DNA of 64,000 bases from an uncultured Bacteroidales bacterium (GTDB lineage: Bacteria > Bacteroidota > Bacteroidia > Bacteroidales > P3), in assembly GCA_947165255.1 (NCBI GenBank), contig CAMUZR010000003.1:1-64000 (forward strand). The letters are read 5' to 3'. The notes beneath the pieces are model-generated. The model was given only the letters and a program-made list of their open reading frames with translations. It was not told where the DNA came from and searched no databases. The stretch's first letter is position 1, and each line of letters starts with the position of its first letter. Position numbers and translations under genes: made by a program. Positions 1 to 6,807 of the stretch are shown in pieces.

Positions 1-347
1 ATTGCCGGATAAGCTTGTTGGTGTTCTCGATAAGTCCCTTTTCCCACGAGGAGTATGGGTGTGCAAAATAGACCTTGGTATGGAGCAATTTTGCGATATG
101 TTTGTGGTCGGCGAACTCGGTTCCGTTGTCGGTGGTGATGGAGAGGACATGGTGTTCGAAAGGGCGCAGCATCTGTACGACAAGCCGTGCCACAGCCTTG
201 GCATTCTTGCTTTTTTGGGGGATTTGGCCATAAGCATCTTCTTGGTGGCGCGTTCGACAATGGTGACAATGGCACCCTTGCCGTCCTTCCCGACTATGGT
301 GTCCATCGCCCAGTCACCGAAGCGTGCCTTGTCGTCCACCACGGCAG
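1..347 (-). pseudogene. IS30-family transposase fragment, frameshifted and truncated
   Basis: The reverse strand matches residues of about 141-255 of the nearly complete IS30-type transposase at 3364-4287, including the GDWEMDTIVG-like, TDNGTEF-like and SSWEKGLIEN-like catalytic blocks. Relative to that copy it has 11 bases (six T, five G) at about 211-221 where the other has 9, a 2-nt change that breaks the frame. The match stops abruptly at base 347, so the N-terminal third is missing. The C-terminal end lies beyond the window edge. This is a dead copy. Open frames on the forward strand here are antisense shadows. Confidence 0.85.
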
Positions 348-354
348 CAGATTA

Positions 355-413
355 TTCGACAAGCTAATCAGTCTAACCAGCAAAAATCCGCCGAGCGATT
401 TCTGGAAAACACA
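355..413. repeat. 59-bp dispersed repeat, copy A
   Basis: By eye, 52 of 59 bases match 4473-4531 without gaps. Copy A follows the truncated IS30 fragment directly. Copy B lies about 50 bp outside the 5' end of the nearly complete IS30 element. It may be chromosomal sequence beside an ancestral insertion point that was duplicated together with the IS. Confidence 0.6.
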
Positions 414-454
414 ACCCCTTGTTTACCCAACCGATGTCTGCTGTTTCGATGGTA

Positions 455-500
455 GTTCCCCGTTATTTCTTCGCTAATTAACGAAGAAGTAACGGGGAAC
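455..500. repeat. Long perfect-type palindrome (19-bp arms)
   Basis: The arms at 455-473 and 482-500 are inverted copies with a single mismatch, separated by the 8-base loop ctaattaa. There is no adjacent T-run long enough to call it an intrinsic terminator. It may be a remnant of a palindromic mobile repeat. Confidence 0.6.
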
Positions 501-648
501 GGTCGTTGTTCAACGGGAGGAGGATTGTGCAACGGCTTGGAGCAGTTCGTCGTACCATTCTTGCCCGAAACTGCGGATGAGGGGATTCGCGTAGATAGTA
601 GATATTGGTAGAGCGGCATCCCGCACTCGTTGCCTTTGGCCACGGCAG

Positions 649-740
649 CCAAATTCACCAACAAAAATCGGCCAAATTCCCCAACAAAAATCAGCCATAT
701 TCCCCAACAAAAAACGGCCAAATTCCCCAACAAACAAATC
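649..740. repeat. Tandem repeat, four units of 23 bp
   Basis: Four consecutive 23-base units have the consensus core ccaaattccccaacaaaaat and a few substitutions each. There are no spacers, so it is not a CRISPR array. Confidence 0.8.
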
Positions 741-885
741 ATGATACAATTGTTGCTGAGTGAACCCTGTTACCACGCAACTTCCCTTCTCCTCCTTTCC
801 AGAGGGGAGCAAAGGCGGGAGACTAACCCTCGCAGAAAGATAGAGAACAACAGTATTGCAGTGAAAGCCATTCCCAAACAAACAA

Positions 886-915
886 AAGGCGGCCGCTCAA
901 TTGAGCGACCACCTT
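886..915 (-). terminator. Rho-independent terminator after the fimbrillin-like gene
   Basis: The 15-base arms 886-900 and 901-915 pair on the reverse strand (two G-U pairs) and are followed by TTTTGTTTG. It lies 50 bp beyond the stop codon at 966, in the right orientation to end that operon. Confidence 0.75.
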
Positions 916-965
916 AAAAGATTGAAAATCTGAATTATTAAACGTGAACTATTTGGCGTTCGGGT

Positions 966-2945
966 TTACTGCTCATCTGATATATCCCATGCATCACGAA
1001 CAAGACGGACAGCACACTGGTCAGCCGAGTTCTGTCCCTGCATGTTATAAAGATTGAAACTGCCATTCTGGCAATAGAGCTGGAACGTAGTATTGTCCGA
1101 AATCCAGTTTACATTTGTTTCGCCAAGCCAATCAACATTAGTATGTCCAGTTGTAGTATAAGCTACGGTGCTGGTCTGATAATACAGCGCACAATCATAC
1201 TCACCGTTAGCACTCACATTATTTTGATTAATAGCTGACTTACCTGCACAGGGAAGGAATATAACACCTTTAGCCTCCAACCGCTTGAACTGTTCCTTAG
1301 TCATAGTCAAACAACCATTATCATTCCACATGGTTGGGAAACTCCGAGGAGGATTATTAACCAGTTTGCCATTGAGAGTGGGAACACCTGTGGGCCAATC
1401 ACTGGCGGAGAAGTCGTCGGGGAAGATAAGAAGTCCACAAATATAATGGGGCAGCTGAGTACCATTATTTTGTTCTGGGCCATAGTGGTCAACTATACCA
1501 ATCGGGGCACAACGTACATCGGATGTATTGCCAACGGTGAAACTGGTGTGGCGCTCTTGCAGCAACACCCTCCAGCCAAAAATAGAGAGCGTGTACCATT
1601 CGGGGTTGCCGAGTGCAGCGCCATAATCAACAAAAGGATTACTTGGCACAGCAGGGGCATACTCGCCGGGCACTTCACCATATCTATAACCAGTCCATGA
1701 ATAGTCAGAAGAGGTTGTAGAACGACCATAATTGGAATTCGTGACGCTCCAACCAAACAAATCCCACTCGTTGCCTTCGGTGCCATAATTGTCGGGAGAG
1801 TAGGTTTGGCCATGGAGAACTTCATATTGCTGATTGGCAAACTGCCAGTTGGTGCTGCGGTATTGCAGGTTGCCGGGTGCAATGTAGACTTTGTGGGTAG
1901 AGTTTCCGTTGGCATCAATAGCAGTGGTGAAAATGCCATTGGAGCGGGTGTAGTCGTCATGGTTGATTTCGGGGTGGGTTTTGTCCTTACCATTGCGGGT
2001 GATGGTGGTTATGACATTGCGGCGGATGCGCAGAGTATTGAAGTTAAGAACTGTGGTCTCATAGTTGGAGTTGGTGATGGTGATGGTGACATTGTGGTAG
2101 TAGGGGTAGGTCTCGTTGTCTCTTTTGATGGGCTGAGGCAGGGCGATAAAGAAGTCTTGAGAGTTCGTCACAGACACTGGGGTATGGAACTGCAGCTTAG
2201 TAGTGGTGTTCTCGAAAGAGGGGGTATTGACAGGGGTAAGGAAGGGTTCGAAACCACTGGCAACGGCAGAGTTGTTAACCCAAGTCAGCTCAAAGGCACC
2301 ATTGGAAACCTCGTCAGCTTTGAAAGCGATCTCTTCGATGGGAGTATCACCTTGGATGGTGAGTTTAAGGATACCGCAGAGATTGTTGAAGTCGTACTTA
2401 GTAACACCTACGGCACGTTTAGCTGCACGGGGGAAACGGGTAAGGTGCAGGCGGTTGAGAGGGTTCACGTCATTGTCCAAAACCTGCTGGGCCGGAAGAT
2501 CGACAACAAAGATGGGGTCGTCGATGTCGATGATGTCGTCATCCTCGTCGTAATCCACAGTGTTGTAAACAAAATCGTACGCAGAAGCGTTGGTTTTGGG
2601 CTTGAAATAGAAACTGGGGTAGAGACCATACAGTTTTTGGGTGTTGTTGTAAGCAGTGCGAGAGGCGTCGGACGGGATCAGCGTAACGTTTTGAGAATAC
2701 TGGTCATCGGTCAACGTGTTTTTGTACTCCATGTTGTAAGAGGGATTGTACTGATAAATCTGCACATTGTCACCTTTTTTCCAATAGAGCTTGCTATTGA
2801 GGAAGAACGTCTTGCCGTCTTCGTCGTCGAGGAATTGTTCGGCAACAGCAACATCCTGACCTTCGTCAAGACTGTCTTTCTGACACGAAGTGGCTACCAT
2901 GCTCATCAACGCAGCGGCCACAACAAAAAAAGAGATTTTTTTCAT
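966..2945 (-). CDS. Fimbrillin-like lipoprotein with C-terminal FISUMP-like module
   Basis: This 659-residue surface protein has a lipoprotein signal peptide ending in a lipobox-like ATSC (residues about 18-21). It should therefore be lipid-anchored and, in Bacteroidota, probably exposed on the outer membrane. Residues of about 40-330 look like the beta-rich fimbrillin/Mfa-like fold. From about residue 345 a second module begins (KVYIAPGNLQYR, then WDLFGW), of the FISUMP/DUF1566-like type found in Bacteroidales surface proteins. The same module occurs at 36517-37299. It sits 37 bp downstream of a 67-residue gene and shares its promoter at 3320-3349. The ligand is unknown. The family call is by motif only. 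Confidence 0.7.
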   Translation of the reverse strand: MKKISFFVVAAALMSMVATSCQKDSLDEGQDVAVAEQFLDDEDGKTFFLNSKLYWKKGDNVQIYQYNPSYNMEYKNTLTDDQYSQNVTLIPSDASRTAYNNTQKLYGLYPSFYFKPKTNASAYDFVYNTVDYDEDDDIIDIDDPIFVVDLPAQQVLDNDVNPLNRLHLTRFPRAAKRAVGVTKYDFNNLCGILKLTIQGDTPIEEIAFKADEVSNGAFELTWVNNSAVASGFEPFLTPVNTPSFENTTTKLQFHTPVSVTNSQDFFIALPQPIKRDNETYPYYHNVTITITNSNYETTVLNFNTLRIRRNVITTITRNGKDKTHPEINHDDYTRSNGIFTTAIDANGNSTHKVYIAPGNLQYRSTNWQFANQQYEVLHGQTYSPDNYGTEGNEWDLFGWSVTNSNYGRSTTSSDYSWTGYRYGEVPGEYAPAVPSNPFVDYGAALGNPEWYTLSIFGWRVLLQERHTSFTVGNTSDVRCAPIGIVDHYGPEQNNGTQLPHYICGLLIFPDDFSASDWPTGVPTLNGKLVNNPPRSFPTMWNDNGCLTMTKEQFKRLEAKGVIFLPCAGKSAINQNNVSANGEYDCALYYQTSTVAYTTTGHTNVDWLGETNVNWISDNTTFQLYCQNGSFNLYNMQGQNSADQCAVRLVRDAWDISDEQ

Positions 2946-2982
2946 ATATATAGTAATTTTAAAAATGGATAAAACTCAAATA

Positions 2983-3186
2983 TTAGAATGATGGGCGCCA
3001 ATCTCTTTGACCAAAATTGTCGGCAGTTATTCCACCACTATGGGGGGAGACATAGTCGCCATCATCTTCGCTAGGGTTTTCACCTGTACCTATTTCAGGC
3101 GAAGCTGCGAAACCATGTTCCACTTGGAACTTGACAACTTTAATCACTGGCTCTTCGTAGAGCTTAATTTCTTTATCTTTTTTCAT
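2983..3186 (-). CDS. Small hypothetical protein (67 aa), fimbrillin-operon companion
   Basis: This 67-residue polar protein has no signal peptide. It contains the segment VIKVVKFQVEHGFAASPE. To my knowledge small proteins with a K/E-V-V-x-F...GFAAS segment are frequent in Bacteroidales next to surface-protein genes, but their role is unknown. It is first in a two-gene operon, 37 bp ahead of the fimbrillin-like gene, and directly follows a clear Bacteroidota promoter. This argues that it is translated rather than a chance frame. Confidence 0.65.
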   Translation of the reverse strand: MKKDKEIKLYEEPVIKVVKFQVEHGFAASPEIGTGENPSEDDGDYVSPHSGGITADNFGQRDWRPSF

Positions 3187-3187
3187 G

Positions 3188-3256
3188 TTTTGATATGTTT
3201 ATGTGTTTTTATTTTGATATGTTTATGTGTTTTTATTACGTATTTATGTGTTTTTA
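3188..3256. repeat. AT-rich tandem repeat in the 5' leader
   Basis: Two identical 24-base units (3188-3211 and 3212-3235, core gatatgtttatgtgttttta) are followed by a 21-base variant (3236-3256). The array lies between the promoter at 3320-3349 and the start codon at 3186, in the untranslated leader. Copy-number slippage could alter leader length. Confidence 0.7.
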
Positions 3257-3319
3257 TTACGTATATGGTTTTCTAATATTCAATATATTATAACAATATT
3301 ACAATCTTATTTGACTTTA

Positions 3320-3349
3320 CAAAGATACGAATTTATTTTGAAACAACAA
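3320..3349 (-). promoter_or_regulatory. Bacteroidota-type promoter for the 67-aa/fimbrillin operon
   Basis: On the reverse strand TATCTTTG (3320-3327) fits the -7 consensus TAnnTTTG. TTTGTTG lies about 19 bases upstream (about 3344-3350), fitting the -33 TTG element. The promoter lies only about 10-40 bp beyond the end of the IS30 element, so the IS inserted just upstream of it or brought part of it. Confidence 0.65.
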
Positions 3350-3361
3350 ATAAAAATGTAG

Positions 3362-4424
3362 ATTCAACCTCGAAGTGCAACACTGTTGTGCAAAGATAGC
3401 AAGAATTTTTGTTTTGGCGAAGAAAAGTTCAGAAGTTTTCTTGGCCGGAGGTTGATTTCAGTCTGGACGTAGAGGATGTAATCGGCAGAGAGGGAGGAGA
3501 AATCGGTGTCCTTTGGGATATACTGACGGATGAGCTTGTTTGTGTTTTCGATGAGGCCTTTCTCCCAGGAGGAGTATGGGTGTGCGAAATAGACCTTGGT
3601 GTGGAGCTTTTTGGCGATATATTTGTGGTCGGCGAACTCGGTTCCGTTGTCGGTGGTGATGGAGAGGACATGGTGTTCGAAAGGGCGCAGCATTTGTACG
3701 ACAAGCCGTGCCACAGCCTTGGCATTCTTGCCTTTTGGGGATTTGGCCATAAGCATCTTCTTGGTGGTGCGTTCGACAAGGGTGACGATGACGCCCTTGC
3801 CGTCCTTCCCGACGATGGTGTCCATCTCCCAGTCTCCGAAGCGTGCCTTGGCGTCCACCACGGCAGGGCGCTCATCGATGCTCAGGCGGTCCTTGATGGG
3901 GATGCGTGAGCCTACGGGTCGTCGCCTGTGCTTGAGGCGGTTCGGCAGGTATGTGTAGAGCGAGCCTCCCCGTGCCTTGTCCCGCCTGATGATGTGGTAC
4001 ATCCACTCGATTGAGACGCACGTCTTGCCCTCACGTTTCCGGACACCGGCAATAGTCTCGGGCGACCAATGCCGCTTGAGGCACTGCTCGATTTCCTGCC
4101 AGTCCGCTTTCGACAGTTTTCTCGGCCTACGGGGAACCGACTTTTTCATCTCGGAGAACTGCTGCGCTTCGATCGCGACGTAGTGGCAGTGCATGTTGGA
4201 GTTCCTTTTTATCTCCCTGCTGACGGTTGACTTGTTGACATTTATCAAATCCGCTATCTTCGAGAGCGACATTTTTTCTTCAGACACACAGAAATTGTGT
4301 ATCTTAGCTCTTTGGTAATGTGATTATATTTTTTCATTTGACAACACAAAAGTAGTCATTTTACCTGAGAGTACCAAATTCTGGTACTTTTTTTTCTACT
4401 CAGTGTTGCACTTGTAACTGGAAT
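3362..4424 (-). mobile_element. IS30-family insertion sequence
   Basis: A single transposase gene is enclosed by inverted ends: aagtgcaacactg (3373-3385) and its exact complement at 4401-4413. Weaker matching extends outward for about 11 bases, to 3362 and 4424. The length of about 1.06 kb is normal for IS30. No convincing target-site duplication can be seen, so the outer borders are estimates. Confidence 0.75.
3364..4287 (-). CDS. IS30-family transposase, possibly N-terminally shortened
   Basis: This DDE transposase moves the surrounding IS. An N-terminal helix-turn-helix (IADLINVNKSTVSREIKRN) is followed by an integrase-type core with GDWEMDTIVG (first Asp), TTDNGTEF (second Asp) and SSWEKGLIENTN (Glu). 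All catalytic residues are present. The length is 307 residues from a GTG at 4287, short for IS30. The in-frame codons upstream read SHYQRAKIHNFC, which resembles the usual IS30 start region, but they are preceded by a TAA and contain no ATG, GTG or TTG. The true start may therefore be lost or non-canonical. The stop codon lies inside the outer end of the inverted repeat. Confidence 0.85.
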   Translation of the reverse strand: MSEEKMSLSKIADLINVNKSTVSREIKRNSNMHCHYVAIEAQQFSEMKKSVPRRPRKLSKADWQEIEQCLKRHWSPETIAGVRKREGKTCVSIEWMYHIIRRDKARGGSLYTYLPNRLKHRRRPVGSRIPIKDRLSIDERPAVVDAKARFGDWEMDTIVGKDGKGVIVTLVERTTKKMLMAKSPKGKNAKAVARLVVQMLRPFEHHVLSITTDNGTEFADHKYIAKKLHTKVYFAHPYSSWEKGLIENTNKLIRQYIPKDTDFSSLSADYILYVQTEINLRPRKLLNFSSPKQKFLLSLHNSVALRG

Positions 4425-4472
4425 TTAGGTTGTCACCACCCCTGTCAAGTGATTCAGTACGGCATCGTATAA

Positions 4473-4531
4473 TTTGACAATCTAATCAGTTTAACCAGCA
4501 AAAATCTGTCAAGCGATTTCAGGAAAACACA
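4473..4531. repeat. 59-bp dispersed repeat, copy B
   Basis: This is the ungapped match of 355-413. The bases on both sides differ from copy A. Confidence 0.6.
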
Positions 4532-4613
4532 TGGTCTTTTTTTGTCCATTTCACAATCCCTGTTATTGTAGGTAAGACCCCATTCCGCATCATCTTTCGC
4601 TTGGACGTTTTAT

Positions 4614-4930
4614 TAAGTCGGTAAGCAAAATTAATGTGCATATTGTTTAAACACGAATTACCATTAATAATCCATTAATTTAAAATGGCTCTAGTTTGAT
4701 AAAAGACTGATTTTTAGCAGCCTCGAAGAGGCTGAATCTCAATAACCCCATACTAAGCGACCAACGGGAGCGCAGTGTGGGGATAGCGAAACCCCTACTA
4801 CTCAGCGTGTCGAAGACACGCCACATTGAGAAATACGAGCAAGAATCAGTCATACTTTGTACTAGAGCGTTTAAAATTAATGGTCAATTAGATGGCAATT
4901 ATATGTAAAATAAATTTGAGCAATTACTTA
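4614..4930 (-). repeat. Left inverted repeat of the nuclease pair (split by a MITE)
   Basis: If the MITE and one copy of its 8-bp duplication are removed, the two parts (4614-4686 and 4878-4930) form an AT-rich sequence of about 122 bp. It is the reverse complement, at roughly 90 percent by eye, of each tandem unit at 8404-8525 and 8526-8647. These repeats therefore bracket the two nuclease genes in inverted orientation, 4-60 bp outside their coding ends. Confidence 0.8.
4687..4869 (+). mobile_element. MITE-like element, copy 1 (183 bp)
   Basis: This non-coding element begins GGCTCTAGT and ends ACTAGAGCG, with imperfect inverted termini of about 26 bp that match best at CTCTAGT and GACTGATT. 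The perfect 8-bp direct repeat tttaaaat flanks it (4679-4686 and 4870-4877). Internally it carries the hairpins AGCCTC-GAA-type and GCGTGTC-gaa-GACACGC. It is almost identical to the copies at 6601-6784 and 9316-9498, which lie in the opposite orientation. The GGCTCT ends and 8-bp duplications recall ISL3 or IS1595 families, but no such transposase is in the window. Confidence 0.85.
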
Positions 4931-4933
4931 TTA

Positions 4934-4965
4934 TTTTGCCGAATGGAAAAAAAATAGTATTTTTG
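4934..4965 (+). promoter_or_regulatory. Promoter of the first nuclease gene
   Basis: A -33 TTTTG (4934-4938) is followed after 19 bases by TATTTTTG (4958-4965), a full match to TAnnTTTG. Transcription would start near 4972, just ahead of the ATG at 4990. This excludes the ATG at 4936 as the start. The promoter begins immediately inside the left inverted repeat, so it would travel with the gene. Confidence 0.75.
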
Positions 4966-4989
4966 CAATCTGAAAAAAAAGAATATGCC

Positions 4990-6594
4990 ATGAACGCTCC
5001 TCGCCGCAGATACCCCATAGGGATACAGACTTTTGAACGTATCATCCAGGACAAATATGTCTATGTGGACAAGACCGATTTGGTGTGGCAACTGGCCAAC
5101 GGAAGCACTTTTGCTTTCCTCAGTCGTCCCCGCCGCTTCGGCAAGTCGCTGCTGACCACCACGCTCAAGTCCTACTTCGAAGGCCGGAGAGATCTGTTCG
5201 AAGGGTTGAAGATAATGGACTATGAGGAAGAATGGCGGCAGTACCCGGTGATACACCTAGACCTGAGCACCTGCAAAGGGCAGGGGAATGCCGAGGGGCT
5301 GCGCGAGGCCATTCTCTTCGAAATGGAGGATTTGTGCTCTCTGTATAGGGTGGACAAGCAGGGAAGGACACCCGGGCAAGTCCTCTCCCGGACAATAAAA
5401 AATGCAGCCGGACAGGACGGGAAGGTGGTGGTACTCATAGACGAGTACGACGCGCCGCTGCTGGATGTGCTGCACGAAAAAGAAAGGATGGAAGGGATGA
5501 AGGAAGTGATGAAAGAGTTCTTTCAGCCGCTGAAGGCCTGCGAGGCGATGATACGCTTCTGTTTCCTCACAGGCATCACCAAGTTCAGCCAACTGAGCAT
5601 CTTCTCCACACTGAACAACATCATGAATGTCTCCATGATGCCGAAATACTCTGCCATCTGCGGCATCACCGAGGAGGAACTGACCACGGTTTTGAAAGAG
5701 GACATCGCCATGCTGGCAGAGGCTTACAAATGCTCGCCCGAAGAGATGCACACACTGCTGAAAAGGCAGTATGACGGATACCATTTCTCGGGGCGCGGGC
5801 CAGAGGTATACAACCCCTACAGCTTGATAAACTGCTTTGATCAGAAAGAAATAAAGAACTACTGGTTCGAGAGCGGCACACCCACCTTTCTGTTTCACCA
5901 GATGCAGCGTTTTGGCACCGACATCACGAAGATGGACGAGATTCGAGCCTCCGAAACCGCCTTTTATCTACCCACCGAGACCTTGACTGATGCCTTGCCC
6001 CTACTCTATCAGGCAGGTTATTTGACCATTAAGGACTACGATCGTGACCTTGGAGACTATACATTAGGCATACCCAACGACGAGGTTCGCATCGGCCTTA
6101 CAGAAGGGCTCCTACCTTACTATGCAGGATTGAAAGGCAATAGTGTCCGTCAAGGAGGAGCACGAAAGATGTGGCTGGCACTGCGCGACGGCGACATCGA
6201 CCGCTGCCTTGAGGAGTTGAAAGCCTTTCTGGCAGGCGTGCCATACGTGGAGGGCTTCAAGGAGAAACTGAGCGAGGCCGCCACCAAAGAGGGATTCTAC
6301 GAATACACCTTCTACCTCATCCTCTCCATGCTCAACGTCTATGTGCAGACCCAGGTGAAGTGCAGCACTGGCCGCGTGGACATGATAGTTTACGCCCCAG
6401 ACACCATCTATCTCTTCGAATTCAAGGTGAAGAGTACCGCTGCCAAGGCCGTGCGCCAAATAGAGGAACAGAGCTATGCCGACCACTTTGCCACCGACCC
6501 CCGCCAAGTGGTGAAAGTGGGCGTGAACTTCGACATCGACACCTGGACCATAGAGGACTGGCAGACAATCGAATCTAATAACCCTATTGGTTAA
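4990..6594 (+). CDS. AAA-ATPase-like / PD-(D/E)XK nuclease family protein, copy 1
   Basis: This 534-residue protein fuses an AAA-ATPase_like domain (PF09820 type) to a C-terminal PD-(D/E)XK nuclease-like domain (PF08011 type). Walker A is RRFGKSLL at residues 48-55 and Walker B is VVVLIDEYD with D151/E152. The nuclease motif is GRVD (D464) ... FEFK (E477-x-K479) ... QIEEQ. Such proteins occur in many copies in Bacteroidota genomes and their biological role is not established. The start at 4990 was chosen because the promoter ends at 4965 and the paralogue aligns from there. It is nearly identical to 6808-8403 except for a diverged block at about 5886-6165. It was originally about 21 bp from that paralogue, before a MITE separated them. 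Confidence 0.85.
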   Translation: MNAPRRRYPIGIQTFERIIQDKYVYVDKTDLVWQLANGSTFAFLSRPRRFGKSLLTTTLKSYFEGRRDLFEGLKIMDYEEEWRQYPVIHLDLSTCKGQGNAEGLREAILFEMEDLCSLYRVDKQGRTPGQVLSRTIKNAAGQDGKVVVLIDEYDAPLLDVLHEKERMEGMKEVMKEFFQPLKACEAMIRFCFLTGITKFSQLSIFSTLNNIMNVSMMPKYSAICGITEEELTTVLKEDIAMLAEAYKCSPEEMHTLLKRQYDGYHFSGRGPEVYNPYSLINCFDQKEIKNYWFESGTPTFLFHQMQRFGTDITKMDEIRASETAFYLPTETLTDALPLLYQAGYLTIKDYDRDLGDYTLGIPNDEVRIGLTEGLLPYYAGLKGNSVRQGGARKMWLALRDGDIDRCLEELKAFLAGVPYVEGFKEKLSEAATKEGFYEYTFYLILSMLNVYVQTQVKCSTGRVDMIVYAPDTIYLFEFKVKSTAAKAVRQIEEQSYADHFATDPRQVVKVGVNFDIDTWTIEDWQTIESNNPIG

Positions 6595-6600
6595 CCTAAT

Positions 6601-6784
6601 CGCTCTAGTACAAAGTATGACTGATTCTTGCTCGTATTTTTCAATGTGGCGTGTCTTCGACACGCTGAGTAGTAGGGGTTTCGCTATCCCCACACTGCGC
6701 TCCCGTTGGTCGCTTAGTATGGGGTTATTGAGATTCAGCCTCTTCGAGGCTGCTAAAAAATCAGTCTTTTATCAAACTAGAGCC
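6601..6784 (-). mobile_element. MITE-like element, copy 2 (184 bp)
   Basis: This is the same element as 4687-4869 in inverted orientation, with one extra A. The perfect 8-bp direct repeat aacctaat flanks it (6593-6600 and 6785-6792). It is inserted between the two nuclease genes. Removing the element plus one duplication brings the stop at 6594 and the start at 6808 to about 21 bp apart. Confidence 0.85.
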
Positions 6785-6807
6785 AACCTAATAATCATGC
6801 AAGAAAG

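Larger units (their letters stand above)
348..885. other. Gene-poor stretch with repeats
   Basis: I see no convincing gene here. The stretch holds the 59-bp repeat, a long palindrome (455-500) and a 23-bp tandem repeat (649-740). Short reverse-strand frames at 368-742 and 510-881 read through the tandem repeat and resemble no family I know. The segment around 510-640 (reverse, containing SFGQEWYDELLQAV) could be the eroded tail of a former gene, but this is only a guess. Confidence 0.5.

Noticed and set aside
649..740. CRISPR array
   Set aside because: The 23-bp units are directly adjacent without unique spacers, and no cas genes are present. The same holds for the 122-bp tandem at 8404-8647.
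510..881. Reverse-strand gene in the repeat-rich segment
   Set aside because: Most of the frame is the 23-bp tandem repeat, and the rest matches no family I recognise. Kept only as a possible remnant.
3409..3958. Forward-strand frames across both IS30 copies
   Set aside because: They are antisense to the transposase, which has intact DDE motifs in the reverse strand.
4689..4868. Short peptides encoded in the MITE copies (also at 6587-6811 and 9160-9511)
   Set aside because: The frames recur only because the element is repeated. They read through hairpins and have no ribosome-binding context.
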